Notes under the pieces: generated by a model
Told to the model about the DNA's origin: nothing
Database searches by the model: none
Seen by the model: only the letters and a program-made list of their open reading frames with translations
Shown here: piece after piece, positions 10,259 through 20,334 of the stretch
Position numbering within the stretch: position 1 is the stretch's first letter
How the letters are laid out: each line of letters begins with the position of its first letter
NCBI RefSeq assembly: GCF_004123845.1
Contig: NZ_NBDP01000003.1
Span: 887,084-951,083, forward strand
From: Allobosea sp. Tri-44
GTDB taxonomy: Bacteria > Pseudomonadota > Alphaproteobacteria > Rhizobiales > Beijerinckiaceae
Direction of reading: 5' to 3'
DNA length: 64,000 nucleotides
Translations under genes and position numbers: made by a program

Positions 10259-11365
10259 GTGCTTCGTGTCCGTAATGTCGATTGCCTGCGTTCCGATCCT
10301 GTCCCGCCGACCGGTTCCAGCTCCTCGACGGAAGTGAATCCCGTTTCGCGTGGCCGCAGCAGCGGCCTGCGCCTCGTGGCCATGGCTGGCTTGGGGCTTG
10401 CACTCGGCGCAGGTGGCACGATCCTGACGGTCTCGTTGGTTCAGGCCGAGGACGATGCCGGCATCCGTGCTTTCCATCGCGAGGAAGCCGCCCGCCGGAC
10501 GGAGCGTGCACCGCAACGGGCGACCTACGCTTCCGTTCCGGTATCGGCCTATGCTCCGGCCCGCCAGACCTGGTCGGCGCCATTCTTCCAGGCGCGCCCG
10601 GAAGGGCGCCTAAGCCCGCCGCCCGTCGCGCTCAATCCGTTCAAGCCGATTCAGGCTGCACCGAAGCAGGCACAACAGAAGCAGAAGCTTCCCGCGATCC
10701 GCTACGACACGGTGTCCGGTGCGGCCGACGTCACGCGGACCCTCTGCGTACGCCTCTGCGACGGCTTCCATGCGCCGATCGGCCATCTGCGCAGCCAGGC
10801 TGACTACAAGGCGCATGAGGCGCTCTGCCAGGCCGCCAATCCCGGCGTGCCGGTCAAGGTCTTCAAGGTCGCGGCCGGTGCTGCGACCATCGACGAGGCC
10901 GTGGCGAGCGATGGCAAGACCTATCGCGCGCTGCCGATGGCCTATGCCTATGAGCGCGGCGCCGATGCGGCTTGCCGGCCGGCGATCGCGACCGCAAATG
11001 ATCGCCGTGTCTCGCTGCTGCGCGACTTCACCTTGCGGCCGGGCGACAGCATCGTGCTCGACGGGCGGGTTCGCACCTTCACCGGCTCCGGCAAGTGGCC
11101 CTATACCGGGGCGGATTTCCGCGACTTCCGCGGCTCGCCCGAGCTGACCGCCAGCGACCGCCGCAAGATCGACGAGAAGGTCGGCATCTCGCACGCAGAG
11201 GCGCAGGTTCGCACCTTGCGCCGGCAAATGCGGGTGCGCGAGGCCAGCCTGCACGACGACAACTTTGCCAGCGACGCGCTCGGCCTGCGCGGCATGCTCA
11301 ATCCGCGCGATGGTATCGCCAATCCGCCGCGCGTGGTCCTGCAGACGCCGTTCGCGCGGAACTGA
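10259..11365 (+). CDS. DUF2865 domain-containing exported protein
   Basis: A 368-residue protein starting with GTG at 10259 after GGAG. Residues about 38-62 are a hydrophobic signal or anchor segment (LRLVAMAGLGLALGAGGTIL). A Pro/Ala/Gln-rich linker follows. From about residue 158 comes the domain TLCVRLCDGFHAPIGHL, with further cysteines in ALCQAANPG and AACRPA. The CVR.CDG block followed by spaced cysteines is the hallmark of DUF2865, a family found mainly in Hyphomicrobiales with no established role. The protein probably acts in the periplasm. The neighbours are unrelated. Confidence 0.82.
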   Translation: MLRVRNVDCLRSDPVPPTGSSSSTEVNPVSRGRSSGLRLVAMAGLGLALGAGGTILTVSLVQAEDDAGIRAFHREEAARRTERAPQRATYASVPVSAYAPARQTWSAPFFQARPEGRLSPPPVALNPFKPIQAAPKQAQQKQKLPAIRYDTVSGAADVTRTLCVRLCDGFHAPIGHLRSQADYKAHEALCQAANPGVPVKVFKVAAGAATIDEAVASDGKTYRALPMAYAYERGADAACRPAIATANDRRVSLLRDFTLRPGDSIVLDGRVRTFTGSGKWPYTGADFRDFRGSPELTASDRRKIDEKVGISHAEAQVRTLRRQMRVREASLHDDNFASDALGLRGMLNPRDGIANPPRVVLQTPFARN

Positions 11366-11381
11366 GCTACATAATGGGATG

Positions 11382-11411
11382 ATTGTCCTGGGCTTTTGAT
11401 CCTAGGACAAT
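11382..11411. other. Long hairpin between the DUF2865 gene and the lyase gene
   Basis: Arms 11382-11392 and 11401-11411 (11 bp, one G-U pair) around an 8-base loop. There is no T-run after it. It is placed 16 bases after the DUF2865 stop codon and about 80 bases before the lyase start, so it could be a terminator for the first gene or a regulatory site for the second. Confidence 0.4.
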
Positions 11412-11492
11412 TCACCCAAGGCCCGCCGAAAGATCGATGGACGACGGGATGGCCTTCCGGCACATTCGCTGCGTTGCAGCATGGAGCCGAGC

Positions 11493-12542
11493 ATGACGAC
11501 CAAGACGCCACGCCAGTTCTACCGCCCGCTGGCGATCGGCGCGCCTGAACCCTACCGCGAGCTGCCGCTGCGGCTGGAGCGGATGATCCATTTCGTGCCG
11601 CCGCATCTGGAAAAGGTGCGCGCCAAGGTTCCCGAGCTCGCCGGCCAGGTCGATATCGTGCTCGGCAATCTCGAGGATGCGATTCCTCTCGAAGCCAAGC
11701 AGGCGGCACGCGACGGCTTCATCGAACTGGCCAAGGCGACCGATTTCGGCGCGACCGGCCTATGGACGCGGGTCAATGCGCTGAACTCGCCCTGGTTCCT
11801 CGACGACATCGCCGCGATCATGGGCGAGATCGGCGGCAAGCTCGACGTCGTCATGGTGCCCAAGGTCGAGGGGCCCTGGGACATCCATTATGTCGACCAG
11901 CTGCTGGCGCAGTACGAGGCACGGCATGCTTTGCCCAAGCCGGTGCTGATCCACGCCATCCTGGAGACGGCCGAAGGCGTGAAGAATGTCGACGCGATCG
12001 CGACCGCCTCTCCGCGCATGCACGGCATGAGCCTGGGGCCGGCGGATCTTGCCGCCTCGCGCGCGATGAAGACGACGCGCGTTGGCGGCGGCCACCCGGA
12101 ATACAAGGTCATCGCCGATCCGGCTCCGGATGGCGGCTCCCGCGCCGTCGCGCAGCAGGATCTTTGGCATTACACCCTCGCGAAGATGGTCGACGCCTGC
12201 GCCTCGGCGGGCTTAAAGCCCTTCTACGGGCCCTTCGGCGACTTCTCCGACGGAACCGCCTGCGAGGCGCAGTTCCGCAACGCCTTCCTGCTCGGCTGCG
12301 CCGGCGCCTGGACGCTCCATCCCTCACAGATCGAGATCGCCAAGCGCGTCTTCAGCCCCGATCCCGACGAGGTCGCCTTTGCCAAACGCATCCTCGAAGC
12401 CATGCCCGACGGCTCGGGGGCGGTGATGATCGACGGCAAGATGCAGGACGATGCGACCTGGAAGCAGGCCAAGGTCATCGTCGACCTGGCGCGGCAGGTA
12501 GCGGCGCGCGATCCGGCCCTGGCAATACGTTACGACCTCTGA
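11493..12542 (+). CDS. mcl: L-malyl-CoA / beta-methylmalyl-CoA lyase-like enzyme (HpcH/HpaI, CitE-like)
   Basis: A 349-residue CoA-ester lyase that would cleave or form malyl-CoA-type thioesters (glyoxylate with acetyl- or propionyl-CoA). Seen directly: GNLEDAIP at residues 58-65 and ETAEGV at about 158, which are the Mg2+-binding acidic motifs of the CitE/HpcH fold, and conserved blocks [24 protein letters not shown] and [18 protein letters not shown]. From memory these match the Chloroflexus 3-hydroxypropionate-cycle Mcl closely over the whole length, more than the Methylobacterium serine-cycle malyl-CoA lyase. The start at 11493 has GGAG 6 bases upstream; the ATG at 11481 has none. No other gene of the pathway is adjacent. 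Confidence 0.82.
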   Translation: MTTKTPRQFYRPLAIGAPEPYRELPLRLERMIHFVPPHLEKVRAKVPELAGQVDIVLGNLEDAIPLEAKQAARDGFIELAKATDFGATGLWTRVNALNSPWFLDDIAAIMGEIGGKLDVVMVPKVEGPWDIHYVDQLLAQYEARHALPKPVLIHAILETAEGVKNVDAIATASPRMHGMSLGPADLAASRAMKTTRVGGGHPEYKVIADPAPDGGSRAVAQQDLWHYTLAKMVDACASAGLKPFYGPFGDFSDGTACEAQFRNAFLLGCAGAWTLHPSQIEIAKRVFSPDPDEVAFAKRILEAMPDGSGAVMIDGKMQDDATWKQAKVIVDLARQVAARDPALAIRYDL

Positions 12543-12658
12543 AGATCACCAGTCCGCGACATCCGGGGATATTGACGCATTTGCGACGTAATCCTAGGTC
12601 AAGCGGGCGCGGCGACGACATCGGCAGTGACAGGCCGATCTGGGACTGAACGAGGGAC

Positions 12659-12988
12659 ATGGAATCACGCACGGCGAAATTTCGGATCGGCGACGTGGTG
12701 CGCCATCGCGTCTACCCGTTCCGGGGCGTGATCTTCGACGTCGACCCGGTGTTCTCGAATTCGGAAGAGTGGTGGCTGGCAATCCCGGAGCATCTGCGAC
12801 CGTCCAAGGACCAGCCGTTCTACCATCTCTTCGCCGAGAACGAGGAGACCGAGTACGTCGCCTATGTCTCGGAGCAGAATCTCGTGATCGACGAGTCCGG
12901 CCAGCCGGTCCGGCATCCGCAGGCGCGCGAGTATTTTCGGCGCGACCGCAAAGGCAAGTATCGGATCGACAGGTCGGAGCTGAACTGA
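12659..12988 (+). CDS. hspQ: Heat shock protein HspQ (hemimethylated-DNA-binding YccV-like domain)
   Basis: A 109-residue cytoplasmic protein made of one YccV-like domain. KFRIGDVVRHRVYPFRGVI at the N-terminus, SEEWWLAIPEHLRPSKDQPFYHLFAE in the middle and EYVAYVSEQNLV are typical of HspQ. In E. coli HspQ promotes degradation of denatured DnaA and is a specificity enhancer of Lon. The ATG follows an ACGAGGG ribosome-binding stretch with a short spacer. It lies between the lyase and a broken oxidoreductase with no obvious functional link. Confidence 0.9.
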   Translation: MESRTAKFRIGDVVRHRVYPFRGVIFDVDPVFSNSEEWWLAIPEHLRPSKDQPFYHLFAENEETEYVAYVSEQNLVIDESGQPVRHPQAREYFRRDRKGKYRIDRSELN

Positions 12989-13037
12989 GCTTCAACCTTC
13001 TGGTGACTGGGCTTTGTGCTGACGAAGGGGCGGATTC

Positions 13038-14667
13038 GTGAGCATCGGCCATGCCGACATCGTCATTCTCGGCGGCGGCCATAACGGGCTCGTCTGCGCC
13101 TTCTACCTCGCCAAGGCCGGGCTGAAGGTCACCGTGCTGGAGCGGCGCGCCGTGGTTGGCGGCGCAGCTGTCACCGAGGAGTTCCACCCCGGCTTCCGCA
13201 ATTCCACCGCGAGCTACACGATCAGCCTGCTCAACCCGCGCATTATCGAGCAGATGGAGCTGGCGCGGCATGGGCTCAGGATCGTCGAGCGGCGGATGGC
13301 GAACTTCATGCTGCTGCCGGACCGGCGCTATCTCGCCGCCGGCGAGGGGCGCACGGAAGCGGAGGTAGCAAAGTTCTCGGTTCGCGATGCCGAACGGCTC
13401 CAGGCCTATGGCGAGCGGCTGGAACGGATAGCCGCCATGCTGCGCGACCTCGTGCTGCAGGCGCCGCCCAATCTCGGTGACGGCGGCTGGCTTGCCGCCT
13501 TGCCGCAGATTACTGGAAGCGGCTGCGCTTGGACGACGCGTCGCCGGGCTCGACCAGGCTGGCCGGCGCGACCTGCTCGACCTCTTCGCCAAGTCGGCGG
13601 GCGATTGGCTCGACGGCTGGTTCGAAAGCGACCCGATCAAGGCCCTGTTCGGCTTCGACAGCGTCGTCGGCAACTACGCCAGCCCTTACACGCCGGGCTC
13701 CGCCTATGTGCTGCTGCATCATGTGTTCGGGGAGGTCAACGGCAAGCGCGGTGCGTGGGGCCATGCGCTCGGCGGCATGGGCGCGATCACGCAGGCGATG
13801 GCCCGGGCCTGCGCGGAACAGGGCGTCGAGATCCGGCTGGAGACGCCGGTCGCGCAGGTCTTGACCGAGAAGGGCCGCGCTGTCGGCGCGGTGACCGAGC
13901 GGGGTGAGGTGGTGCGGGCGCGCGCCGTGGTGTCGAACCTGCATCCGCGCCTGCTGTTCGAGCGGCTCGTCGACCCGGCGATCGTCCCGACCGATTTCGG
14001 CGAGCGCATCCGCCGCTATGCCTCAGGGTCTGGTACCTTCCGGATGAATCTGGCGCTGTCGGAGCTGCCGCGCTTTGCCTGCCTGCCGGAACCGGGCGAC
14101 CATCTCACCGCCGGTATCATCATCGCGCCGTCGCTCGGCTATATGGACCGCGCTCATGCGCAGGCGCGGCTGTCAGGTTGGTCGAGCGAGCCGATCGTCG
14201 AGATGCTGATCCCGTCGACGCTTGATGACAGCCTCGCCCCGCCCGGTCGGCATGTCGCGAGCCTGTTCTGCCAACATGTCGCGCCACAGCTGCCAGACGG
14301 TGAGAGTTGGAACGCGCATCGCGACACGGTGGCCGATCTGATGATCGAGACCGTGGACCGCTACGCTCCGGGTTTCCGCGCCTCGGTCCTCGGCCGGCTG
14401 GCTCTGGCGCCGAGCGATCTGGAGGAGCGTTTCGGGCTGATCGGCGGCGACATCTTCCACGGTCGCCTGACGCTCGATCAGCTCTTCAGCGCCCGCCCGG
14501 TGCTCGGCCACGCCGATTATCGCATGCCGGTGCCGGGCCTTTATCTCTGCGGCTCCGGTGCCCATCCGGGCGGGGGCGTCACCGGCGCGCCGGGCCATAA
14601 CGCAGCCCGCTCCGTGCTCACCGATCTGCAGCCTCGGCGCTTCGGGCTGCGGTCACGGCAAGCGTAA
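13038..14667 (+). pseudogene. FAD-dependent oxidoreductase (PYROXD2 / phytoene-desaturase-like), interrupted by a frameshift
   Basis: The N-terminal frame (13038 to about 13508) starts GTG and gives a Rossmann FAD-binding site ADIVILGGGHNGLVCAFYLA and RRAVVGGAAVTEEFHPG. The reading then moves to another frame (about 13510-14667), which continues with LLEAAALGRRVAGLDQ, FGFDSVVGNYASPYTPGSAY and the C-terminal GLYLCGSGAHPGGGVTGAPG. The join PQ/LLEAA needs one base removed near 13509-13511. The whole span is 1630 bp, one more than a multiple of three. Corrected, the protein is about 542 residues, normal for the family. Either a real recent mutation or a sequencing error. Confidence 0.85.
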
Positions 14668-14718
14668 CCGAAGCAATCGATCAGAGACCACCGCAATCCT
14701 ACCCGTCTGAGACCGGTG

Positions 14719-16116
14719 CTACGCGCTGCGCTCAGCCTGCGGGAAACGTGCGGTAAAGGCCCCTTCCCGCTCGGGCGGCAGTCTGACCAGCAGTGCCAGC
14801 GCACCGTCCTCCGCATCCTCGCGTTCGAGGATTTCGCCATTGGCGTGCAGCCAGGCCAGCGACTTGCCATCGCCCGGTGGCAGGGTGAGCCGGTAGATCG
14901 GCCGGGTTCGCGCGATGCGCTGCTCGATCGCATCGGTCAGCGGGCCCATCCCCTCGCCTGTCAGCGCCGAAACCAGCACTGGACGCGAGGCACCCGGCTT
15001 GAGCGTGGCGAGTGCTCCCTGGCGCTCACGCTCGTCGCCCGAAAGCAGGTCGGCCTTGTTCCAGACTTCGATGACGCGGTTGCCATCCTCTGGATCGATA
15101 CCGAGATCGCGCAGAATGCCCTGGACATCGGCGGCCTGGGCCTGCGTATCCTCGTGCGAGACATCTCGGACATGCAACAGAACATCGGCCTCGATCGCAT
15201 CCTCGAGCGTGGCACGGAAGGCAGCGACGAGTTGCGTCGGCAGGTCGGAGATGAAGCCGACCGTATCCGACAGCATGATCCTGGCGCCATGCGGCAGCTT
15301 GAGTGCCCGCGCCGTCGGGTCGAGCGTGGCGAAGAGCATGTCCTGCGCTAGCACTTCTGCCGAGGTCAGCCGGTTGAACAAGGTCGACTTGCCGGCGTTG
15401 GTGTAGCCGACCAGCGCAACCACCGGATAAGGCACGCGCTTGCGGCTGGCGCGATGCAGCGAGCGCGTGCGCTTCACGCTCTCGAGCTCGCGTTCGATCT
15501 TGCTCATCCGCTCCTGGATGATGCGTCGGTCGGCCTCGATCTGGGTCTCGCCCGGGCCGCCGAGGAAGCCGAAGCCGCCGCGCTGGCGCTCGAGATGGGT
15601 CCAGGACCTGACCAGCCGGCTCTTCTGGTAATTGAGATGCGCGAGCTCGACCTGCATCGCGCCCTCGCGCGTGCGGGCGCGCCGGCCGAAGATCTCGAGA
15701 ATCAGGCCGGTGCGGTCGATGACCTTGCAGCCAAAGGCTTTTTCGAGATTTCGCTGCTGGACCGGCGACAAGGCGCAATCCATCACGACAAGGCCGATCT
15801 CCTCGATCTTGACGCGTTCCGCCAGTTCCTCGACCTTGCCCTTGCCGAGATAGGTCGCGGGCCGCAGCGCGCCCAGCACGACCGGGATTGCCTCGACGAT
15901 CTGGAGATCGATGGCGCTGGCCAGCCCAAACGCCTCGTCCAGCCGGGCTGCATGGCTGCGCTGGTTCTCGTCAGCCGCTGAACCCCGACCGGCATTGTGG
16001 CGCGTCCGATAGGGGCCGACCACAAAGGCGCGGGTATCGGCCGCCAGGGCGTGCTCGGCCGCATCGATCGTGAGTCCGATCGAGCTTCCGTCGCCCGCCC
16101 CGGCCTTGCCGCCCAC
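14719..16116 (-). CDS. hflX: GTPase HflX
   Basis: A 465-residue ribosome-associated GTPase that splits stalled or stress-inactivated 70S ribosomes. The HflX N-terminal domain carries [17 protein letters not shown], followed by the glycine-rich [16 protein letters not shown] segment. The G domain has G1 [10 protein letters not shown]3 DTVGFI and G4 NKAD. The start is GTG at 16116, three bases after the hfq stop codon, so the two are surely co-transcribed. The order hfq-hflX is conserved in proteobacteria. Confidence 0.95.
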   Translation of the reverse strand: MGGKAGAGDGSSIGLTIDAAEHALAADTRAFVVGPYRTRHNAGRGSAADENQRSHAARLDEAFGLASAIDLQIVEAIPVVLGALRPATYLGKGKVEELAERVKIEEIGLVVMDCALSPVQQRNLEKAFGCKVIDRTGLILEIFGRRARTREGAMQVELAHLNYQKSRLVRSWTHLERQRGGFGFLGGPGETQIEADRRIIQERMSKIERELESVKRTRSLHRASRKRVPYPVVALVGYTNAGKSTLFNRLTSAEVLAQDMLFATLDPTARALKLPHGARIMLSDTVGFISDLPTQLVAAFRATLEDAIEADVLLHVRDVSHEDTQAQAADVQGILRDLGIDPEDGNRVIEVWNKADLLSGDERERQGALATLKPGASRPVLVSALTGEGMGPLTDAIEQRIARTRPIYRLTLPPGDGKSLAWLHANGEILEREDAEDGALALLVRLPPEREGAFTARFPQAERSA

Positions 16117-16119
16117 GGC

Positions 16120-16368
16120 TCAGGCCTTGTCCGTTTCCTCGGGCTCGAACAGCTGCACCGGGTGGCCCGGCATGATGGTCGAGATCGCGTGCTTGTAGAC
16201 GAGCTGGGAATGTCCATCCCGGCGCAGCAAAACGCAAAAATTATCGAACCAGGTGACGACGCCCTGCAATTTGACGCCGTTCACGAGAAAGATGGTGAGA
16301 GGGATCTTCTGCTTGCGGACATGATTGAGAAACGTGTCCTGGAGGTTTTGGGCCCGCTCTGCGGCCAT
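16120..16368 (-). CDS. hfq: RNA chaperone Hfq
   Basis: An 82-residue Sm-like protein that forms hexameric rings and pairs small RNAs with mRNAs. The Sm1 motif region is [20 protein letters not shown] and the Sm2 motif is YKHAIST. The distal- and rim-type residues of alphaproteobacterial Hfq are present and the C-terminal tail is short, as usual in this class. The frame is open further upstream, but the ATG at 16368 matches homologues and has AGGGG before it. It sits 196 bp downstream of ntrX, the usual Hyphomicrobiales order, and in NifA-containing relatives Hfq is part of nitrogen control. Confidence 0.96.
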   Translation of the reverse strand: MAAERAQNLQDTFLNHVRKQKIPLTIFLVNGVKLQGVVTWFDNFCVLLRRDGHSQLVYKHAISTIMPGHPVQLFEPEETDKA

Positions 16369-16564
16369 GGGTAGCCCCTGTTGTTGGGATCGCAATCGGC
16401 TTGCGCATGCGATCCAGATCGTCCCGTTAGGCTTCGGCGCCAATCGCCGGGCATTCGGGACACCGACGCTTCATTAGATCGTCACCCGGCGAGAACGCGC
16501 AAGGGTTGCGAGGCGCGAAAATCGGCCTGCCGCCCTGCGTGCAGTGCAACACGACAGTCGGACT

Positions 16565-17932
16565 TTAGCCCACCCCCAGCGATTTGAGCTTACGATGAAG
16601 GGCTGAACGCTCCATGCCGATGAATTCCGCGGTACGCGAGATGTTGCCGGAGAAGCGGGCGATCTGCGCCATCAGATACTCGCGCTCGAAAATCTCGCGA
16701 GCATCGCGCAGCGGCAGGCTCATCAGCTTCTCGCCACCGGAGCCGGACGGCGTCGTCGGCACCATGGCACCGACCTCGGCCGGCAGCATGTCAATCGTGA
16801 TCTCCGCCGTGGGATCGCCCTTGGTCAGAATCATCAACCGTTCGACGTTGTTGCGCAGCTCGCGAATATTGCCCGGCCATTCGTGCGACTGCAGGATCGC
16901 CATCGCGTCGCTGCCGATCCGGCGCTTGGGCAGGCCTGCCCCGACCGAGATCTGATCCATGAAGAACTCGATCAGCTCGGGCACGTCCTCGCGCCGCTCC
17001 GACAAGGCGGGTACGCGGATCGGCACCACGCCGAGCCGGTGATAGAGATCCTCCCGCAGCTGGCCGTCGGCGATCAGCTTGAGAAGGTCGCGGCTGCTCG
17101 ACGAGATGATGCGGACGTCGACATGGACCCGGGTCGCGCCGCCGACGCGCTGGAAATTCTGGTCGACCAGGACGCGCAGGATGCGGTTCTGCGTCTCGCG
17201 CGGCATGTCGCCGATCTCATCGATGTAGAGCGTGCCGCCATGGGCCTCCTCGAGCGCGCCGACCCTGCGCGAGCGCCCGTCGCCGCCCTCGACGCCGAAG
17301 AGCTCCTCCTCCATCGTCTCGGGTGTGATCGTCGCTGCGTTGATCACGACGAAGGGCCCGGACGAGCGGGTCGAGGCCTCGTGCAGCGTGCGGGCGGTCA
17401 ATTCCTTGCCGCAGCCCGGCTCGCCGGTGATCAGCACGCGCGCATTGGTCGGTGCGACGCGCTCAAGCGTCTGGCGCAGCTGGTTGACCGCGGTCGAGCG
17501 GCCGACGATCCGGCTCGCCTGGACCGAACGGGTCTTCAGCTCGCGCACCTCGCGTCGCAACCGCGAAGCCTCCAGGGCCCGCTCTGCGACCAGCACCAGC
17601 CGGTCGGCCTTGAACGGCTTCTCGATGAAGTCGTAGGCGCCGCTCTTGATCGCCGAGACGGCGGTCTCGATGTTGCCGTGGCCGGAGATCATCACCACCG
17701 CCAGATCGGGGTGGCTCTCCTTGACTAGCTGGAGCACCTGCAACCCGTCGAGCCGGCTGCCCTGCAGCCAGATATCCAGGAAGACGAGGTTGGGCCGACG
17801 CGCCGCGATCGCAGCGAGCGCCTCGTCGGCGGAGCCTGCCTTGCGCGTTCGGTAGCCCTCGTCCTCCAGGAGGCCGGCAACCAGTTCGCGAATATCGACC
17901 TCGTCGTCGACGACGAGAATGTCAGCACTCAT
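16565..17932 (-). CDS. ntrX: Nitrogen/envelope response regulator NtrX
   Basis: A 455-residue response regulator paired with NtrY. The receiver domain (residues 1-118) has phospho-acceptor Asp53 in FLDIW. The AAA+ domain has Walker A GEPGCGKE and Walker B-type GGTLYIDEIGDMP. A Fis-type helix-turn-helix ends the protein (ISRTAEFIGMERSALHRKL). The sigma-54-contacting loop that reads GAFTGA in NtrC is absent: ELFGVEGGDGRSRRVGALEE occupies its place. Other alphaproteobacterial NtrX proteins are known to lack this motif. The gene overlaps the end of ntrY by four bases (ATGA), so translation is coupled. Confidence 0.95.
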   Translation of the reverse strand: MSADILVVDDEVDIRELVAGLLEDEGYRTRKAGSADEALAAIAARRPNLVFLDIWLQGSRLDGLQVLQLVKESHPDLAVVMISGHGNIETAVSAIKSGAYDFIEKPFKADRLVLVAERALEASRLRREVRELKTRSVQASRIVGRSTAVNQLRQTLERVAPTNARVLITGEPGCGKELTARTLHEASTRSSGPFVVINAATITPETMEEELFGVEGGDGRSRRVGALEEAHGGTLYIDEIGDMPRETQNRILRVLVDQNFQRVGGATRVHVDVRIISSSSRDLLKLIADGQLREDLYHRLGVVPIRVPALSERREDVPELIEFFMDQISVGAGLPKRRIGSDAMAILQSHEWPGNIRELRNNVERLMILTKGDPTAEITIDMLPAEVGAMVPTTPSGSGGEKLMSLPLRDAREIFEREYLMAQIARFSGNISRTAEFIGMERSALHRKLKSLGVG

Positions 17933-20292
17933 GCCTTCGTCCCGTTCACTTGTCGTGTGGCGTTATCCGCCGTCCTATTGCCCGTCTCTGGTCTGTCTTC
18001 GCCGGCCGGTGGCGGTCCGGTCTCGACAAACCAGAGCCTGATCCTGGCGCCACGGGCGCCATCCGGGCGGTCGAGCAACTCGATACCGCCGCCATGGTCC
18101 TCGAGGATCTTGCCGACGATGGCGAGGCCGAGGCCGGTGCCGCCGTCGCGTGTGGTCATATAGGGTTCGAGCAGCTTCTGGCGCTGATCGGCCGGCAGGC
18201 CCTTGCCGTTGTCGAGGATGTCGATGACGATCCGGCCGTCCTGGAGCCGTTCGAAGCCGATCTCGATACGGCCTTTGCCGCGTTGCTCGGCCGGCACGGC
18301 CTCGACCGCCTCGGTCGCATTCTTGATGACGTTGGTGAGAGCCTGCGAGATCAGGCGCCGGTCGAAATGCGCCAGGACCGGTGCGTCGGGCAGGTTGTCG
18401 GACATGTCGATCTCGGGATTGCCGACCCGCATCAGGAAGATGACCTGCCGAGCCGTCTCGACGATGTCGTCTCGCGCCGGCGAAGGCTTGGGCATCCGCG
18501 CGAAGGAGGAGAACTCGTCGACCATGCGGCGAATGTCCTCGACCTGGCGCACGATGGTGGCGGTGCACTGGTCGAAGATGTCCTTGTCGTCGACGATGAC
18601 GCGGCCGAACTTGCGACGGATGCGTTCGGCCGAGAGCTGGATCGGCGTCAGCGGATTCTTGATCTCGTGGGCGATGCGGCGCGCCACGTCGGCCCAGGCG
18701 GCAGTCCGCTGCGCCGAAACGAGATCGGTGATGTCGTCGAGCGTCACCACGAGGCCGGCGCCCGCCCCTTCGCCTTCGCGCGTTGCCCGAATGTTGACCA
18801 AGCGCTCACGGCCACCGCGGGTGATCGCGACCTGGGTGGAGCTCAGGCGCTGCCGGCCGGTCAGCGCTTCGGACACGAACGCGGCGATCTCCGGAACGAC
18901 TCGCGCCACCGGCTCGCCGAGCAGGCGGCCGCCGGCTCCGAGCAAGGTTTCGGATGAGCGGTTGCTGATGGTGACGTGCCCGTCTTCGTCTATGCCGAGT
19001 ACGCCGGAGGAGACGCCCGAGAGGACTGTCTCGGTGAATCGGCGTCGCCGGTCGATCACTTCGCTTGCGGTGACGAGTCCGTCGCGCTGGCGGCGAAGCT
19101 CGGCCGTCATCTTGTTGAAGGTCTCGCCAAGATGGGCGAGATCGCCTTCCGCTCGTCTTATCGGCACCTGGACATAGAAGTTACCGCTGGAGACCTGATC
19201 GGTGGCATGGATCATTCGCCGGATCGGCGCGACGAGGCCGTTGGCGAAGTTGAGACCGAGCCAGATCGCCGAGAGCAGCAGGATCACGGAAATCAGCGCG
19301 TACATCGAAGCGAAGGCGATCTGCACGCCTTTGCGCCTCGCATCGATGCCGAGATACTCGACCGCAGCGCCGCGGGCCACCGCCGGGAACTCGACCGCGA
19401 GCGGATCGACCTCGCGGGCGACATAGAGGAAGGCGCCGTCATAGCTCGGCAGCTTCATCAGAGCGCCGAAGACACGCCCGGAGGACGGGAGCACGCAGAT
19501 CGGCTCCGGCGAGCTCTGCGCATCCTCGAAGGCGTCGGCATTGGGCTTGCTGGCGTCCCGCAAAACGTCGATGTTGGCCCTGACGAGAACGGTGTCCGGC
19601 GGCTTCATGATCCAGACCACCGGCAGGCCGAGCGCCGTGGCGCGCGCCGTCAGGAAGCTCTCGAACCAGCGCCGATCGGCGTCGTAAGCGGTCTTCGCCC
19701 GTCCAAGATCGTCCGAGAGCAACCGAATCTCGCGGCCGAGCGAACGGCACTGGCCGGTGGTGTAGGCGTCGGCGACCTCTACGGACTTGAAGATCACATC
19801 GCGCATGCGGTCTGAGAACCAGGGCTCGAGGCCGCGTTCCAGCGTCGCGGTCGCGATCACGGCGACGAGCACAGCCGGCAGCGCCGCGACGATGCTGAAC
19901 AGGCTGACGATCCGCACGTGCAGCCCGGCTGCCGCCACGCCCTTGCGCCTCGCGCGGATCAGCACCGCCGCCTCGAACGCGACGATGGTCAGCAACAGCA
20001 GGATCAGCAGGCCATTGATGATGAAGACGCCGACCACGACCTCATGGACCGGCGCGACCGGCGTCGCGCCCGAAAGCACGAGGAAGGTGGTGAGCGCCGA
20101 GACCAGGGCGAAGCCGACGACGAGCGCGCCCAGCCAGCCCGAAACCCGCCGGGGCGGGTCTTCGGATCGGGGCGTCATGCGCATGTCGCCGGTCGAGGTC
20201 GTCAAGACGATATCGAAGCTCCGTTGCCTGCGGCTCCCGTCATGGAAGCCGACGCACAGCGCACTGATGCGCCGCCGCAACGGTGTTGTCAA
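17929..20292 (-). CDS. ntrY: Sensor histidine kinase NtrY
   Basis: A 787-residue membrane-bound kinase that phosphorylates NtrX, linked in alphaproteobacteria to nitrogen metabolism, redox and envelope functions. Three N-terminal helices (about residues 50-150) precede a large periplasmic loop, then another helix (about 325-350), and a HAMP linker (LVAPIRRMIHATDQVSSGNF). A PAS region, the H-box [20 protein letters not shown] and the ATPase N, G1 and G2 boxes (NVIKNATEAVE, DNGKGLP, GTGLGLAIV) follow. The N-terminal 37 residues before MRMTPRSEDPP may be untranslated, so the true start could be about 110 bases further in. Confidence 0.94.
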   Translation of the reverse strand: MTTPLRRRISALCVGFHDGSRRQRSFDIVLTTSTGDMRMTPRSEDPPRRVSGWLGALVVGFALVSALTTFLVLSGATPVAPVHEVVVGVFIINGLLILLLLTIVAFEAAVLIRARRKGVAAAGLHVRIVSLFSIVAALPAVLVAVIATATLERGLEPWFSDRMRDVIFKSVEVADAYTTGQCRSLGREIRLLSDDLGRAKTAYDADRRWFESFLTARATALGLPVVWIMKPPDTVLVRANIDVLRDASKPNADAFEDAQSSPEPICVLPSSGRVFGALMKLPSYDGAFLYVAREVDPLAVEFPAVARGAAVEYLGIDARRKGVQIAFASMYALISVILLLSAIWLGLNFANGLVAPIRRMIHATDQVSSGNFYVQVPIRRAEGDLAHLGETFNKMTAELRRQRDGLVTASEVIDRRRRFTETVLSGVSSGVLGIDEDGHVTISNRSSETLLGAGGRLLGEPVARVVPEIAAFVSEALTGRQRLSSTQVAITRGGRERLVNIRATREGEGAGAGLVVTLDDITDLVSAQRTAAWADVARRIAHEIKNPLTPIQLSAERIRRKFGRVIVDDKDIFDQCTATIVRQVEDIRRMVDEFSSFARMPKPSPARDDIVETARQVIFLMRVGNPEIDMSDNLPDAPVLAHFDRRLISQALTNVIKNATEAVEAVPAEQRGKGRIEIGFERLQDGRIVIDILDNGKGLPADQRQKLLEPYMTTRDGGTGLGLAIVGKILEDHGGGIELLDRPDGARGARIRLWFVETGPPPAGEDRPETGNRTADNATRQVNGTKA

Positions 20293-20334
20293 AATATGAC
20301 AGATGCAAGGCAGCCACAGTGCCTGGAACCCGTT

